A stretch of 45,399 nt of DNA, from positions 1 through 45,399 of the forward strand of contig CAISXT010000128.1 in the NCBI GenBank assembly GCA_903889525.1, in the 5' to 3' direction. Made by a program: the position numbers and the translations under genes. A model generated the notes under the pieces. It saw nothing but the letters and a program-made list of their open reading frames with translations. It was not told where the DNA came from and did no database searches. Below, one piece after another: positions 29,824 through 38,011 of this stretch (positions within the stretch are counted from its first letter, which is position 1; each line of letters begins with the position of its first letter). This DNA comes from an uncultured Opitutia bacterium. GTDB lineage: Bacteria > Verrucomicrobiota > Verrucomicrobiia > Opitutales > UBA953.

Positions 29824-31157
29824 ACTCACTCACACCCTATCTGATCGTCGACATCTGCCTTGTGGTCGGGCTGGCGCTGGCGTTGGTCTCGCGCCTGAGC
29901 TTCTGGCATCCGGCCACCGTCTACCTGCTTTTCCATCTCTATAGCTTCAGCTGGCGGGCGGTGAATCTGGCTTACCTTGGGGCCGCTCCGATGTATGCGA
30001 ATAATCCGAATGCGGATGTCATTAGTGCCGCCGAGTATGAGCGCGCGTTGGTCTGTGCGGACATCGGGTTATTGGTCTTCTGCTCTGCCGCCCTGCTGGC
30101 CCATGCTAAGTTCCAGCGGGCGAGCCAGCAGCCGATTGTGCGCCGCACGTTGTCGCCCCAAATCATCAGCCTCGTGTGTTGGGTCGCCATGCCGGCCGGA
30201 CTCTGGGCGCTTTACGCCGCGAAGTCCGGGGTGAGCCTGAGCGACACGGTGGCAGACAGCGGGTACTTCCAATCAATGGCGATGTGGCCGATTGGGTGCG
30301 TCGGGATGCTGGTCTATGCCTATGGCTTCCGATGGTATTCCGTGATGATTGCTATTCTGTACATCGGCCTCGTGGCCTTACAGGGCTATCACCGTTTCAT
30401 GGTATTGCTGCCGCTGATCTTTTTCGCCGCTTATTATCTACAATCCCGCCGCCGCTCGTGGCCGACTCCTTTGATTATCGTCGGCGGGCTAGCCCTCGCC
30501 CTCGTCTTCCCTCGTCTAAAGTATATTGGGCAGGCCTATCAGAATGGCGATACCGGCGAGGCGTTGTATCAGTTGGCACTTTCGTTCACGGACAAAAAGA
30601 CCTTTGACGATGTTTCCGCCGGGGAGGAATTCTTCGACCAGTTTGCGGGGTCGTTGACCCTCGTCGATGAATCCGGGAAAAAGTTCTACGGCTCGACTTA
30701 TCTGGCAATCGTGACCCTGCCTATTCCGCGCTCGATGTGGGCTGATAAGCCCGGCCTCGCTGACCACATGAACGAGATCTCGACGAGTCGTCGGCAATAT
30801 AATCTCGAGGGGCGCATCCTCACCTACCTCGGCGAGGCCTATCTTAACTTCGGCTATTTTGGATTCTTACTGGTGCCAGGGATGCTCGGGTTTTTATTGT
30901 CCAATTGGTGTCTCCGCGCGACTTCCGGCCCCATGCGCCGCCTAGATCGTTATTTATATACGGTCTTCTTTATGGCCCTCATCCAGACCTATCGAGATGG
31001 CATGCTTTCGCTCTTCGTCTTCACGATTGTGCACAATATCCCGATGGCCGTCGCATGGGCGATCCACCTCTTCCCGGGGGCGGCCCCGCGAGTGCTTGAT
31101 CTTCCTCCCGCTGACCCACGTGCACCTGAGGACGGCATGATTGCCGTCCTCCCCTAA
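29820..31157 (+). CDS. Polytopic membrane protein, probable O-antigen polymerase (Wzy-like)
   Basis: The 445-residue protein has about 10-11 membrane segments. They run from residue 6 (YLIVDICLVVGLALALV) to near residue 425, with a larger soluble loop at about 245-310 (SAGEEFFDQFAGSLTLVDESG...TYLAIVTLPIPRSMW). Wzy proteins are poorly conserved, and the call rests on topology, on the PxPRSMW-type loop common in O-antigen polymerases, and on its place between glycosyltransferase and flippase genes. It overlaps the AMP-ligase gene by ATGA. Confidence 0.66.
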   Translation: MNSLTPYLIVDICLVVGLALALVSRLSFWHPATVYLLFHLYSFSWRAVNLAYLGAAPMYANNPNADVISAAEYERALVCADIGLLVFCSAALLAHAKFQRASQQPIVRRTLSPQIISLVCWVAMPAGLWALYAAKSGVSLSDTVADSGYFQSMAMWPIGCVGMLVYAYGFRWYSVMIAILYIGLVALQGYHRFMVLLPLIFFAAYYLQSRRRSWPTPLIIVGGLALALVFPRLKYIGQAYQNGDTGEALYQLALSFTDKKTFDDVSAGEEFFDQFAGSLTLVDESGKKFYGSTYLAIVTLPIPRSMWADKPGLADHMNEISTSRRQYNLEGRILTYLGEAYLNFGYFGFLLVPGMLGFLLSNWCLRATSGPMRRLDRYLYTVFFMALIQTYRDGMLSLFVFTIVHNIPMAVAWAIHLFPGAAPRVLDLPPADPRAPEDGMIAVLP

Positions 31158-31161
31158 GCCG

Positions 31162-32322
31162 ATGATGCCAGTCCGTCACGTTGTCTACGAGTGCGTCCCC
31201 GGTGCTTATGCCGGAGGCGTGCAAAAGATGGTCTTCGAGCTCGCCTCGGCGCAGTGCCATCTGGGTGCTGATGTCGAAGTCTGGGCGCCCGACGCCCTCC
31301 GCGCTGGTTCGACCGAAAATTTCGACGGACTCCCCATTAGGTATTTCTATCCCAATCCGCTGTTTGGGTTAGCTCGCTCATTCCGCCTCGGACGAGCCCT
31401 CCGCCGTTTGCCTCCGGGTGCCGTGGTGCATGCCCACAATAGTTTTAATCCACTCAATCTTCAAGTCGGGCGGGCGGCGCAGGCCGCTGGGCTGAAGGCT
31501 TATTATCACCCCCATGGCGCGCTAGATCCGACGCTTTTCAGCGGGAATAATTTCCAAGCCCTGAAGAAGCGATTTTATATCCGTCAGTTTAGCCTGCCGA
31601 ATTTGAATCGGGCCCGCGGGGTCTTCGCCTTGACGCCCCTGGAGCGTAATCAGTTGACGACCTTGGGCTTGAAGACCCCCGTGCATGTCGTGCCCAACGG
31701 TATTAGGCCGGTGAAGGTCGGTTGTCCGGAAAGCGGGCAGGCCTTACGGGCAAAACACGGAATTTCGGCCGATACGCCGGTGATCCTTTTCGTGGGTCGC
31801 ATCACGACGAAGAAGCGGCTGGAGGATGTCATCCTTGCCTTAAGCCTGCTCGGCGCCAGCTCGCCTCACCTCCTGGTTGCGGGGAGCCCTGAGGTGGAGT
31901 CTGGCTACGCGGCCAAACTTTTCGCATGCGTGAAAGCGTGTGGCCATGCGGCCCGCGTGCACTGGCTGGGCTTTCTCGATGAGCAAGCGAAGGCCGACGC
32001 CTATGCGGCCGCGGACGTCTTCGTGCACGCGTCCGATTCGGAGGGCATGGCCCTAGCCATCCTGGAAGCGATGGATGCGGGCTTGCCGGTCGTCGCCACC
32101 CGCGGTTGCTACATGACACAGGCGGCCTCGGCTGGGGCGTTGGTGCAATGCGAGCAGGGGCCAGACGCGCTGGCGACTGCGCTCGCGCCGCTGGTACTCG
32201 ATCGCACACGGGCTCGCGCTCGGGGCCAGTCTGGTCAGGCTTACGTAAGAAAGGTGCACGATTGGGAGACCATCGCCCGGGCGACTTTGAAAATTTACGA
32301 GGAGGACGCCCAACGTTCCTAA
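31162..32322 (+). CDS. Glycosyltransferase family 4
   Basis: The 386-residue GT-B enzyme has a CVPGAYAGGVQKMVFELASAQ N terminus with the GG loop, an AHNSFNPLNLQ segment and YYHPHGALDP. The hinge has VPNGI and VILFVGRITTKKRL. The donor-side EX7E-type motif is in DVFVHASDSEGMALAILEAMDAGLPVVAT. It is cytoplasmic or membrane-associated and adds a sugar to the lipid-linked repeat. Donor and linkage are unknown. The start is one of two adjacent ATGs (31162, 31165). Confidence 0.87.
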   Translation: MMPVRHVVYECVPGAYAGGVQKMVFELASAQCHLGADVEVWAPDALRAGSTENFDGLPIRYFYPNPLFGLARSFRLGRALRRLPPGAVVHAHNSFNPLNLQVGRAAQAAGLKAYYHPHGALDPTLFSGNNFQALKKRFYIRQFSLPNLNRARGVFALTPLERNQLTTLGLKTPVHVVPNGIRPVKVGCPESGQALRAKHGISADTPVILFVGRITTKKRLEDVILALSLLGASSPHLLVAGSPEVESGYAAKLFACVKACGHAARVHWLGFLDEQAKADAYAAADVFVHASDSEGMALAILEAMDAGLPVVATRGCYMTQAASAGALVQCEQGPDALATALAPLVLDRTRARARGQSGQAYVRKVHDWETIARATLKIYEEDAQRS

Positions 32323-32325
32323 ACC

Positions 32326-34224
32326 ATGTGCGGCATCGCTGGATATCTGGGAGCCTTTCGCCCCGAACTCCTGGCCGAGATGGGCCAGGCGCAGGCTCAT
32401 CGCGGACCAGATGGGGCCGACGTCTGGTCGGATGGTCCCGCGGGGCTTTCCCATGTCCGACTTTCGATCATCGATCTTTCGCCGGCTGGCCGGCAACCGA
32501 TGTGGGACGCCGCTCAGCAGGTTATCGTCACCTTCAATGGGGAGATTTATAACTATCGTGAATTGCGTCAGCGACTGGAGCGTGACGGGGTTGTTTTTCG
32601 TGGAAGCAGCGATACGGAAGTCCTGGCCAATCTGCTCGCCCGCCACGGCGAGAAGTGCCTACCCTGGCTGAACGGCATCTTTGCCTTCGCAGCTTGGTTC
32701 CCGGCGGAGCGGCGGATGATGGTGGCTCGCGATGCGGCCGGCGTGAAGCCGTTGTATTGGGCAAAAACTTCTGCTGGCTTCGGGTTCGCTTCGGAGATTA
32801 AAGCCCTCCGCCACCTTCCCGGCCTCGACCTCACGCTCGATGCGGCGGCCATCACTTCATACCTGACGCTACTTTATACGCCCGGAGACAGTACGCCGTT
32901 TAAGGCGGTCCGGAAAGTACGACCCGGAACCTGGATGGAGTGGCGGGAAGGGCAGGAGCCAAGGGTAACCCGGTTCAGTGCGCCGAACTTTGTGCAAGAG
33001 ATTCAGCCATTTACTGAAAAGCAGGCCAAGGAAGGCCTGCGCCATTACCTCGACCAGGCGGTGAGGCGCCAAATGGTCTCCGACGTTCCCCTTGGCGGAT
33101 TTCTTTCCGGTGGCGTCGATTCGAGTGCGATTGCCTATTACGCCCTTCGGCATGTCGCTACCCCGGCGGATTATCCCTGCTTTACCTTACCAGCCCATTC
33201 GGCGTCCGACCGCGCGGAAGGGTTTGTCGATGACTTCCCCTACGCACAGCAGGTGAGTGCAGCCTTCGGGACGCCCTTACATGTCGCCCGGATGGATGAA
33301 GCGGAAGTGGAGAATTTGGATTGGATGGTCTGGCAGCTCGATGAGCCGACTCCGGATCTGGCCGCCTTTACCGCTCATGCCATTTGCCGCACGGCCCGCG
33401 AACAGGGGGTGAAGGTGTTGCTTTCCGGCTCAGGGGGAGATGACCTTTTCACCGGGTATCGCCGTCATCTCGCCTTACAAGGCGAGCGCTATTGGGCTTG
33501 GTTACCACGTCCTCTCCGTGCCGGGCTGCGAGGGTTTTCTTCCCGCATCGGTACCGGCACGGCTCTCGGTCGCCGCGCCTCTAAATTATTCCGTTACGCC
33601 GACGCCCCTCCGCCCGTGCGCCTCGCCAGTTACTTTCTCTGGTTACAAGAAGACACCCTAGCTCCCGCCCTGGCTCCAGCCTTTCGGCCTTCGCCTGAGT
33701 CGGTTCACTCGGTCGATCCGCTCATCGCTTCGCTGGCGGAGTTATCTGCCGGGACCTCTCGGCTTAATCAAATGCTTCACCTGGACCGCAGCTTCTTCCT
33801 CGCCGACCATAACCTTAATTACACGGACAAGATGGCGATGGCCTGTGGCGTTGAAGTGCGCGTGCCATTCCTAGACCCAGACCTAGTCGCGTTCTCAGAG
33901 CGATTGGCGGATGGCTGGAAGCAGCATGGCGTAACGGGGAAGTATGTGCTGCGTGAGCCAATGCGTGGAATTCTGCCCGACTCCGTGCTCGACCGTCCAA
34001 AATCCGGCTTTGGCTTCCCGTTACGTCGCCTGATGCAGGGGTCCTATGGACGGAGGCTCGAGGAGCTCGCCCGCAGTGGCCGCCTCGATGCCACGGGTGT
34101 TTTCGACGGCCAAGGCGTCCTGACTTTGCTTGAAGCCGATCGTCGTGGCCAGGTCGATGCGGCTTACCCCTTGCTGGGTATCCTTTGTGTGGAATCATGG
34201 ATCAGGCAGTTCACCTCTAAGTAA
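32326..34224 (+). CDS. Asparagine synthase-type glutamine amidotransferase
   Basis: The 632-residue protein starts MCGIAGYLG, so the catalytic N-terminal Cys of the class II glutaminase domain is present. RGPDGADVW, the NGEIYNYREL motif and SSDTEVLANLL follow. The ATP-pyrophosphatase domain has FLSGGVDSSAIAYYAL and SGSGGDDLFTGYRRH, then MACGVEVRVPFLD. Homologues in O-antigen loci amidate uronic-acid sugars; the nearby wecB-wecC pair makes one such sugar (ManNAcA). Whether it acts on a sugar, on an acyl chain or as true AsnB is inference. It is four bases from the GT4 before it. Confidence 0.87.
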   Translation: MCGIAGYLGAFRPELLAEMGQAQAHRGPDGADVWSDGPAGLSHVRLSIIDLSPAGRQPMWDAAQQVIVTFNGEIYNYRELRQRLERDGVVFRGSSDTEVLANLLARHGEKCLPWLNGIFAFAAWFPAERRMMVARDAAGVKPLYWAKTSAGFGFASEIKALRHLPGLDLTLDAAAITSYLTLLYTPGDSTPFKAVRKVRPGTWMEWREGQEPRVTRFSAPNFVQEIQPFTEKQAKEGLRHYLDQAVRRQMVSDVPLGGFLSGGVDSSAIAYYALRHVATPADYPCFTLPAHSASDRAEGFVDDFPYAQQVSAAFGTPLHVARMDEAEVENLDWMVWQLDEPTPDLAAFTAHAICRTAREQGVKVLLSGSGGDDLFTGYRRHLALQGERYWAWLPRPLRAGLRGFSSRIGTGTALGRRASKLFRYADAPPPVRLASYFLWLQEDTLAPALAPAFRPSPESVHSVDPLIASLAELSAGTSRLNQMLHLDRSFFLADHNLNYTDKMAMACGVEVRVPFLDPDLVAFSERLADGWKQHGVTGKYVLREPMRGILPDSVLDRPKSGFGFPLRRLMQGSYGRRLEELARSGRLDATGVFDGQGVLTLLEADRRGQVDAAYPLLGILCVESWIRQFTSK

Positions 34225-34228
34225 ACGG

Positions 34229-35263
34229 ATGCACTCATCTCTTTCGAATATCCGAATTTCCTGCCTCGCCGTCTCCACTGGTTCAGTGGTGCGAGATTTT
34301 CGCGCGGACGGTCTGGCCGCGGGTATCGATCCGGCTCAACTCGAACGCGTTGCTAAAGCCATCGGGCTGCGCGAACGTCGGGTCGCCGCCCCCGGGGTCA
34401 CGACCTTGGACCTTTGTGAGGACGCTGCGCGCCGCTTGCTGGAGGAGATGGCGGTGGACCCCACTTCGATTGATGCCCTTATTTTTGTCACGCAGACGCC
34501 AGATTATCTGCAGCCAAATAATTCCTCACTCCTACAGGCTAGGCTTGGTTTGTGCAAATCAGTCGCCGCGTTTGATATCACCCAAGGTTGCTCCGGCTGG
34601 ATTTACGGGCTGCACCAAGCTGCGCTACTCTGCTCACATGGAGCCGCCCGCGTACTGGTTTGTGCCGGCGATACACTCAGTCACCAGACGGATCCAAAGG
34701 ATACCGCGACGCACCCTATCTTTGGCGATGCCGGTTCGGCAACCTTAGTGGAGAAGACGGGGTCGGAATCTGCGATGCATTTTATCTTCGGCACGGATGG
34801 CTCGGGTGCCCCGGCGATTATGGTGCCGACGGGAGGCGCCCGTCAGCCCGTCGCGGCCGGCGCACCGGGCGCATACTTGAAGATGGATGGGGCCGAGGTT
34901 TTTAACTTTGCCTTGCGCGAGGTGCCTCCCGCCGTGGCGGGAGTGCTCAAGTTAGCAGGGTGGACCCCAGCGACAGCCGACCGGCTCGTGCTCCACCAAG
35001 CTAACCGCTTCGTCGTCTCCGCGGTTGCTCGCAAGTGCGGGTTCCCTGACGCCAAATGCCCTATGGACCTTGTCGAGCAGTTTGGAAATCAAAGCTCGGC
35101 CTCAATTCCCGCTGCGCTCGTGCATGCCTGCGGCTCCACACTACAGGAACAGCCGTTGAAGATCGCGGCTTGCGGTTATGGCGTCGGGCTTTCCTGGGGC
35201 GCCGCCGCCTTCACGATTGGACCGGTCGTTGTCCCGCCCATGCTTCCCTTTCCCCGACGCTGA
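34229..35263 (+). CDS. KASIII-type 3-oxoacyl-ACP synthase (FabH-like)
   Basis: The 344-residue thiolase-fold condensing enzyme has the catalytic Cys in FDITQGCSGWIYGL (about residue 121), His in LVLHQANRFV and Asn in FGNQSSASIPAAL. The ICHNS-type FabH layout is intact, with GDAGSATLVE and GYGVGLSWGA. It would condense an acyl-CoA with malonyl-ACP, or accept another primer. It overlaps ACP-2 by the TGATG junction and precedes a PglD-like acyltransferase. I therefore infer it builds a short chain for the polysaccharide rather than fatty acids. ATG 34229 follows the AsnB stop by four bases. Confidence 0.9.
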   Translation: MHSSLSNIRISCLAVSTGSVVRDFRADGLAAGIDPAQLERVAKAIGLRERRVAAPGVTTLDLCEDAARRLLEEMAVDPTSIDALIFVTQTPDYLQPNNSSLLQARLGLCKSVAAFDITQGCSGWIYGLHQAALLCSHGAARVLVCAGDTLSHQTDPKDTATHPIFGDAGSATLVEKTGSESAMHFIFGTDGSGAPAIMVPTGGARQPVAAGAPGAYLKMDGAEVFNFALREVPPAVAGVLKLAGWTPATADRLVLHQANRFVVSAVARKCGFPDAKCPMDLVEQFGNQSSASIPAALVHACGSTLQEQPLKIAACGYGVGLSWGAAAFTIGPVVVPPMLPFPRR

Positions 35264-35487
35264 TGCCGCGCGATGATGCCAAAAATCTCGCCGCCTTGTG
35301 CGCGGATGTGGATGCCCTCGCGGGCGCTAACCTCGAGACGGTGTTGGCGACGTTACCCAATTGGGATTCTTTGGCCGTGCTGTTAACCATCTCCCATTTT
35401 GAGCATACCCACGCCGTAGGCATCACCGCCACGCAGCTACGGTCCTGTCGTACGGTCCGGGACTTGCTCGCTCATCTTCCCCGTTAA
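35263..35487 (+). CDS. Acyl carrier protein (ACP-2)
   Basis: The 74-residue protein has the phosphopantetheine-attachment site in LPNWDSLAVLLTI (Ser near residue 38) and a FEHTHAVGITATQL helix III-type region. Its ATG overlaps the KASIII stop (TGATG), so the two are translated together. It is distinct in sequence from ACP-1 at 27452, which implies two carriers in one pathway or two branches of it. It lies four bases before the acyltransferase gene. Confidence 0.87.
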   Translation: MPRDDAKNLAALCADVDALAGANLETVLATLPNWDSLAVLLTISHFEHTHAVGITATQLRSCRTVRDLLAHLPR

Positions 35488-35490
35488 ACC

Positions 35491-36117
35491 ATGAAAAAAC
35501 TCTACATCGTCGGTGCCGGCGGCTTCGGCCGTGAAGCCTACGCTTGGGCCTCGCAACATCCGGATTGCGGTCATCGGTGGGAACTCGATGGCTTCCTGGA
35601 TGATAATGCGGATGCCCTCGCGGCCTATGGTCGGTTTGCACGCATCCACCCGTTGACGGGCCACCTCGTGCTTCCGGGCAATCTCTATGTCTGTGGGCTC
35701 GGTAAGCCGGACATGAAGGAAAGACTCCTGGCGCCACTTCTGGCCGCAGGCGCGGAGTTCCCGCCCTTCATCGATCCTTCCGTGCGTCTAGGATCCCGGG
35801 TGCGCCTCGGACGGGGCGTCGTGCTCTGCCCCGGAGCGATTATTACGACCGACGTCACCCTCGGTGATTTTGTGCTGATTAACTTAAATAGTACAGTGGG
35901 GCATGAAGCCTCCGTCGGCGATTGGTCCACGCTTAGCGCCCAGTGCGACGTGACGGGTGGTGCCAAGATTGCCGACCGCGTCTTTATGGGCAGCCGGGCC
36001 ACGGTTATACCTGGCAAGTCCGTCGGCAGCCGCACCGTGGTCGCCGCCGGTGCCGTGGTCATGACGGATGTACCTGCTGATGTCATCGTCGCCGGGAACC
36101 CCGCCCGCGTCCTTTAA
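35491..36117 (+). CDS. PglD/NeuD-family sugar acyltransferase
   Basis: The 208-residue protein has an N-terminal Rossmann-like domain (KLYIVGAGGFGREAYAWA, residues 1-90), then a left-handed beta-helix of hexapeptide repeats from ~95 to the end. The repeat region has VRLGSRVRLGRGVVLCPGAIITTDVTLGDF, and the catalytic His is in NSTVGHEASVGDWS. It ends in ADVIVAGNPARVL. PglD N-acetylates the UDP-4-amino sugar in bacillosamine synthesis. Its place right after KASIII and ACP-2 suggests it may instead use an ACP-bound acyl group. Confidence 0.88.
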   Translation: MKKLYIVGAGGFGREAYAWASQHPDCGHRWELDGFLDDNADALAAYGRFARIHPLTGHLVLPGNLYVCGLGKPDMKERLLAPLLAAGAEFPPFIDPSVRLGSRVRLGRGVVLCPGAIITTDVTLGDFVLINLNSTVGHEASVGDWSTLSAQCDVTGGAKIADRVFMGSRATVIPGKSVGSRTVVAAGAVVMTDVPADVIVAGNPARVL

Positions 36118-36118
36118 T

Positions 36119-36844
36119 TTGCGAAAAAGCCTACTCATCTTCGGGTCGGTCCTGCTCGCAGGATTACTCCTCCTCGTCGCTGTTTCTGAATTCAGCACGC
36201 CGGGTGCCGCGCGCTTTAGCGGGTCGGTCCGCAAGATCCTGCAGGCAACCCCTGCGGGTTGGTCACGGCAAGAGGTGCCGATCGCGGCGAGTTCCGCTGC
36301 CCTCGCCAGCGCCCAAGGGATTCTGAATTTCAGTCAGGCCTCCCAGGCGGTTTATACCCGCGGCGGCGTGCAGGTCGTGATCTATGCGGCGTATTGGTCG
36401 CCCGGGAAAGTTTCCGTTGTCGATGCGGGCTCGCATAATCCAGATTCTTGTTGGGTGAACAACGGCTGCGTGCGGTCGGAACGGCAATATGCTGTCGCCG
36501 GGAAGATTGGTAGCCGCGAACTCATTCCTTATGAGTACGGCCAGTATATCATGCCACGGGGGGGTAAGCAGAACGTTGCCTTCTGGCACCTCGTGAACGG
36601 CCGCGCGAATCGTTACGAAGACCAGAAAGCTGGCTGGCGCGACGGACTGGCGGGTCGCTGGGAGCGCCTGCCGCTCCTCCTAAAAGATATCCGTGCCTAC
36701 GGCATCAACCAGAAGAGCGAACAGATGTTTATCCGCGTCTCCTCCAACCTGCCCATCGCCGATTTAATCTCCGACCCAGCCAACGCTGAATTGCTCAACA
36801 CCCTCGCTCCGCTGGGGGTATTTGCCGACCAGACCTGGCAGTAA
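36119..36844 (+). CDS. EpsI/DUF3485 family exosortase-associated protein
   Basis: The TTG at 36119, one base after the PglD-like stop, gives a 241-residue protein with an N-terminal membrane helix (SLLIFGSVLLAGLLLLVAV). A DUF3485-type extracytoplasmic domain follows. The key motif SHNPDSCWVNNGC holds the Cys conserved in EpsI, and VVIYAAYWSPGKVSVVD and NVAFWHLVNGRANRYEDQKAGWRD are as in the family. EpsI proteins accompany exosortases in exopolysaccharide and PEP-CTERM systems. No exosortase is encoded in this window. A start at 36068 would overlap the previous gene by 50 bases. Confidence 0.8.
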   Translation: MRKSLLIFGSVLLAGLLLLVAVSEFSTPGAARFSGSVRKILQATPAGWSRQEVPIAASSAALASAQGILNFSQASQAVYTRGGVQVVIYAAYWSPGKVSVVDAGSHNPDSCWVNNGCVRSERQYAVAGKIGSRELIPYEYGQYIMPRGGKQNVAFWHLVNGRANRYEDQKAGWRDGLAGRWERLPLLLKDIRAYGINQKSEQMFIRVSSNLPIADLISDPANAELLNTLAPLGVFADQTWQ

Positions 36845-36868
36845 GCCCGTCACCTCATTTAACAACTC

Positions 36869-38005
36869 ATGACCCCCCCTCGTCTTTACCTCTCTCCTCC
36901 CGATATCGGCGCTGCTGAAGTCGAATACGTGCTCGAAGCCTTCCAGTCGAACTGGGTCGCGCCCGTCGGTCCTAACCTCGCCGCCTTCGAGGAGGACTTC
37001 GCCCGGCTCGTTGGTTCGAAGTATGCGGTCGGTCTTTCTTCAGGTACCGCGGCATTGCATCTCGCCTTGCGCATCGCCGGAGTGGGCCCGGGTGACGAGG
37101 TGCTTTGTCCGTCCCTTACTTTCGTCGCCTCCGCTTCACCGATTATCTACCTCGGTGCGACCCCCGTCTTTATCGATTCGGAAGAGTTGGGATGGAATAT
37201 GGATCCCGTGCTCGCAAGCGCCGTCATTGAGCAGAAGGTTCGCGCGGGTAAGCCCCCCAAGGCGTTGGTCTTGGCCCACCTTTACGGTCAGTCGGCCGAC
37301 ATCGCCCCGATTAAGATGTGTTGTGACAAGTATGGCGTGAAATTGGTCGAAGATGCTGCCGAAGCCCTTGGCGCCACTTATGGCGATCGCTCACCCGGCT
37401 CCTTCGGCATCGCGGGCATCCATTCTTTCAACGGCAATAAGATCATCACGACTTCCGGTGGCGGTATGCTCGTCACGGATGACCCGGAAATTACCCGGCA
37501 GGCGCGTTTCCTTTCCGCGCAGGCCCGCGATCCAGCCCCGCACTACGAGCATTCGGTCATCGGTTATAATTATCGACTGAGCAATATCTGTGCGAGCATC
37601 GGGCTCGGCCAGCTCACCCGTCTTTCCGGGAAGGTGTCTCGCCGCCGCACGAACTTCCGCGCTTACGCCGAAGCCTTTAAATCATTGCCTGGAGTGACCA
37701 TGCAACCCGAAGCCCCCTGGGGGCAGTCGACGCGCTGGCTGACCTGTCTCACCATCGATCCAGCCCGCTCGGGTGGGGTGACGCGGGAACGCGTTCGGCT
37801 GGCGCTGGAAAAGGAAAATATCGAGGCCCGCCCGTTATGGAAGCCGATGCACCAGCAACCGGTCTTTAAGGGTGCGGAAATGCACGGCGGCAAGATTGCC
37901 GAGCGACTTTTCGACCAAGGCCTTTGCCTTCCCTCCGGCTCCGCCATGTCGGAAGAAGACCGTAGCCGCGTCATTCGGGTAGTGTTGGCCGAGTTTGGCG
38001 CCTGA
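36869..38005 (+). CDS. DegT/DnrJ/EryC1/StrS aminotransferase (PglE-like)
   Basis: The 378-residue PLP enzyme has SSGTAALHLALRIAGVGPGDEV, SLTFVASASPIIYLGATPVFID, VEDAAEALGATY and the Schiff-base Lys in HSFNGNKIITTSGGGMLV. The FNGNKxxTxxGGG form is typical of UDP-4-amino-sugar aminotransferases such as PglE and PseC relatives. Together with the PglD-like gene this implies a 4-amino-4,6-dideoxy sugar, though the 4,6-dehydratase that would supply the keto sugar is not in this window. It starts 25 bases after the EpsI-like gene and has no Shine-Dalgarno site (CTCATTTAACAACTCATG). Confidence 0.92.
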   Translation: MTPPRLYLSPPDIGAAEVEYVLEAFQSNWVAPVGPNLAAFEEDFARLVGSKYAVGLSSGTAALHLALRIAGVGPGDEVLCPSLTFVASASPIIYLGATPVFIDSEELGWNMDPVLASAVIEQKVRAGKPPKALVLAHLYGQSADIAPIKMCCDKYGVKLVEDAAEALGATYGDRSPGSFGIAGIHSFNGNKIITTSGGGMLVTDDPEITRQARFLSAQARDPAPHYEHSVIGYNYRLSNICASIGLGQLTRLSGKVSRRRTNFRAYAEAFKSLPGVTMQPEAPWGQSTRWLTCLTIDPARSGGVTRERVRLALEKENIEARPLWKPMHQQPVFKGAEMHGGKIAERLFDQGLCLPSGSAMSEEDRSRVIRVVLAEFGA

Positions 38006-38011
38006 ATCGTT

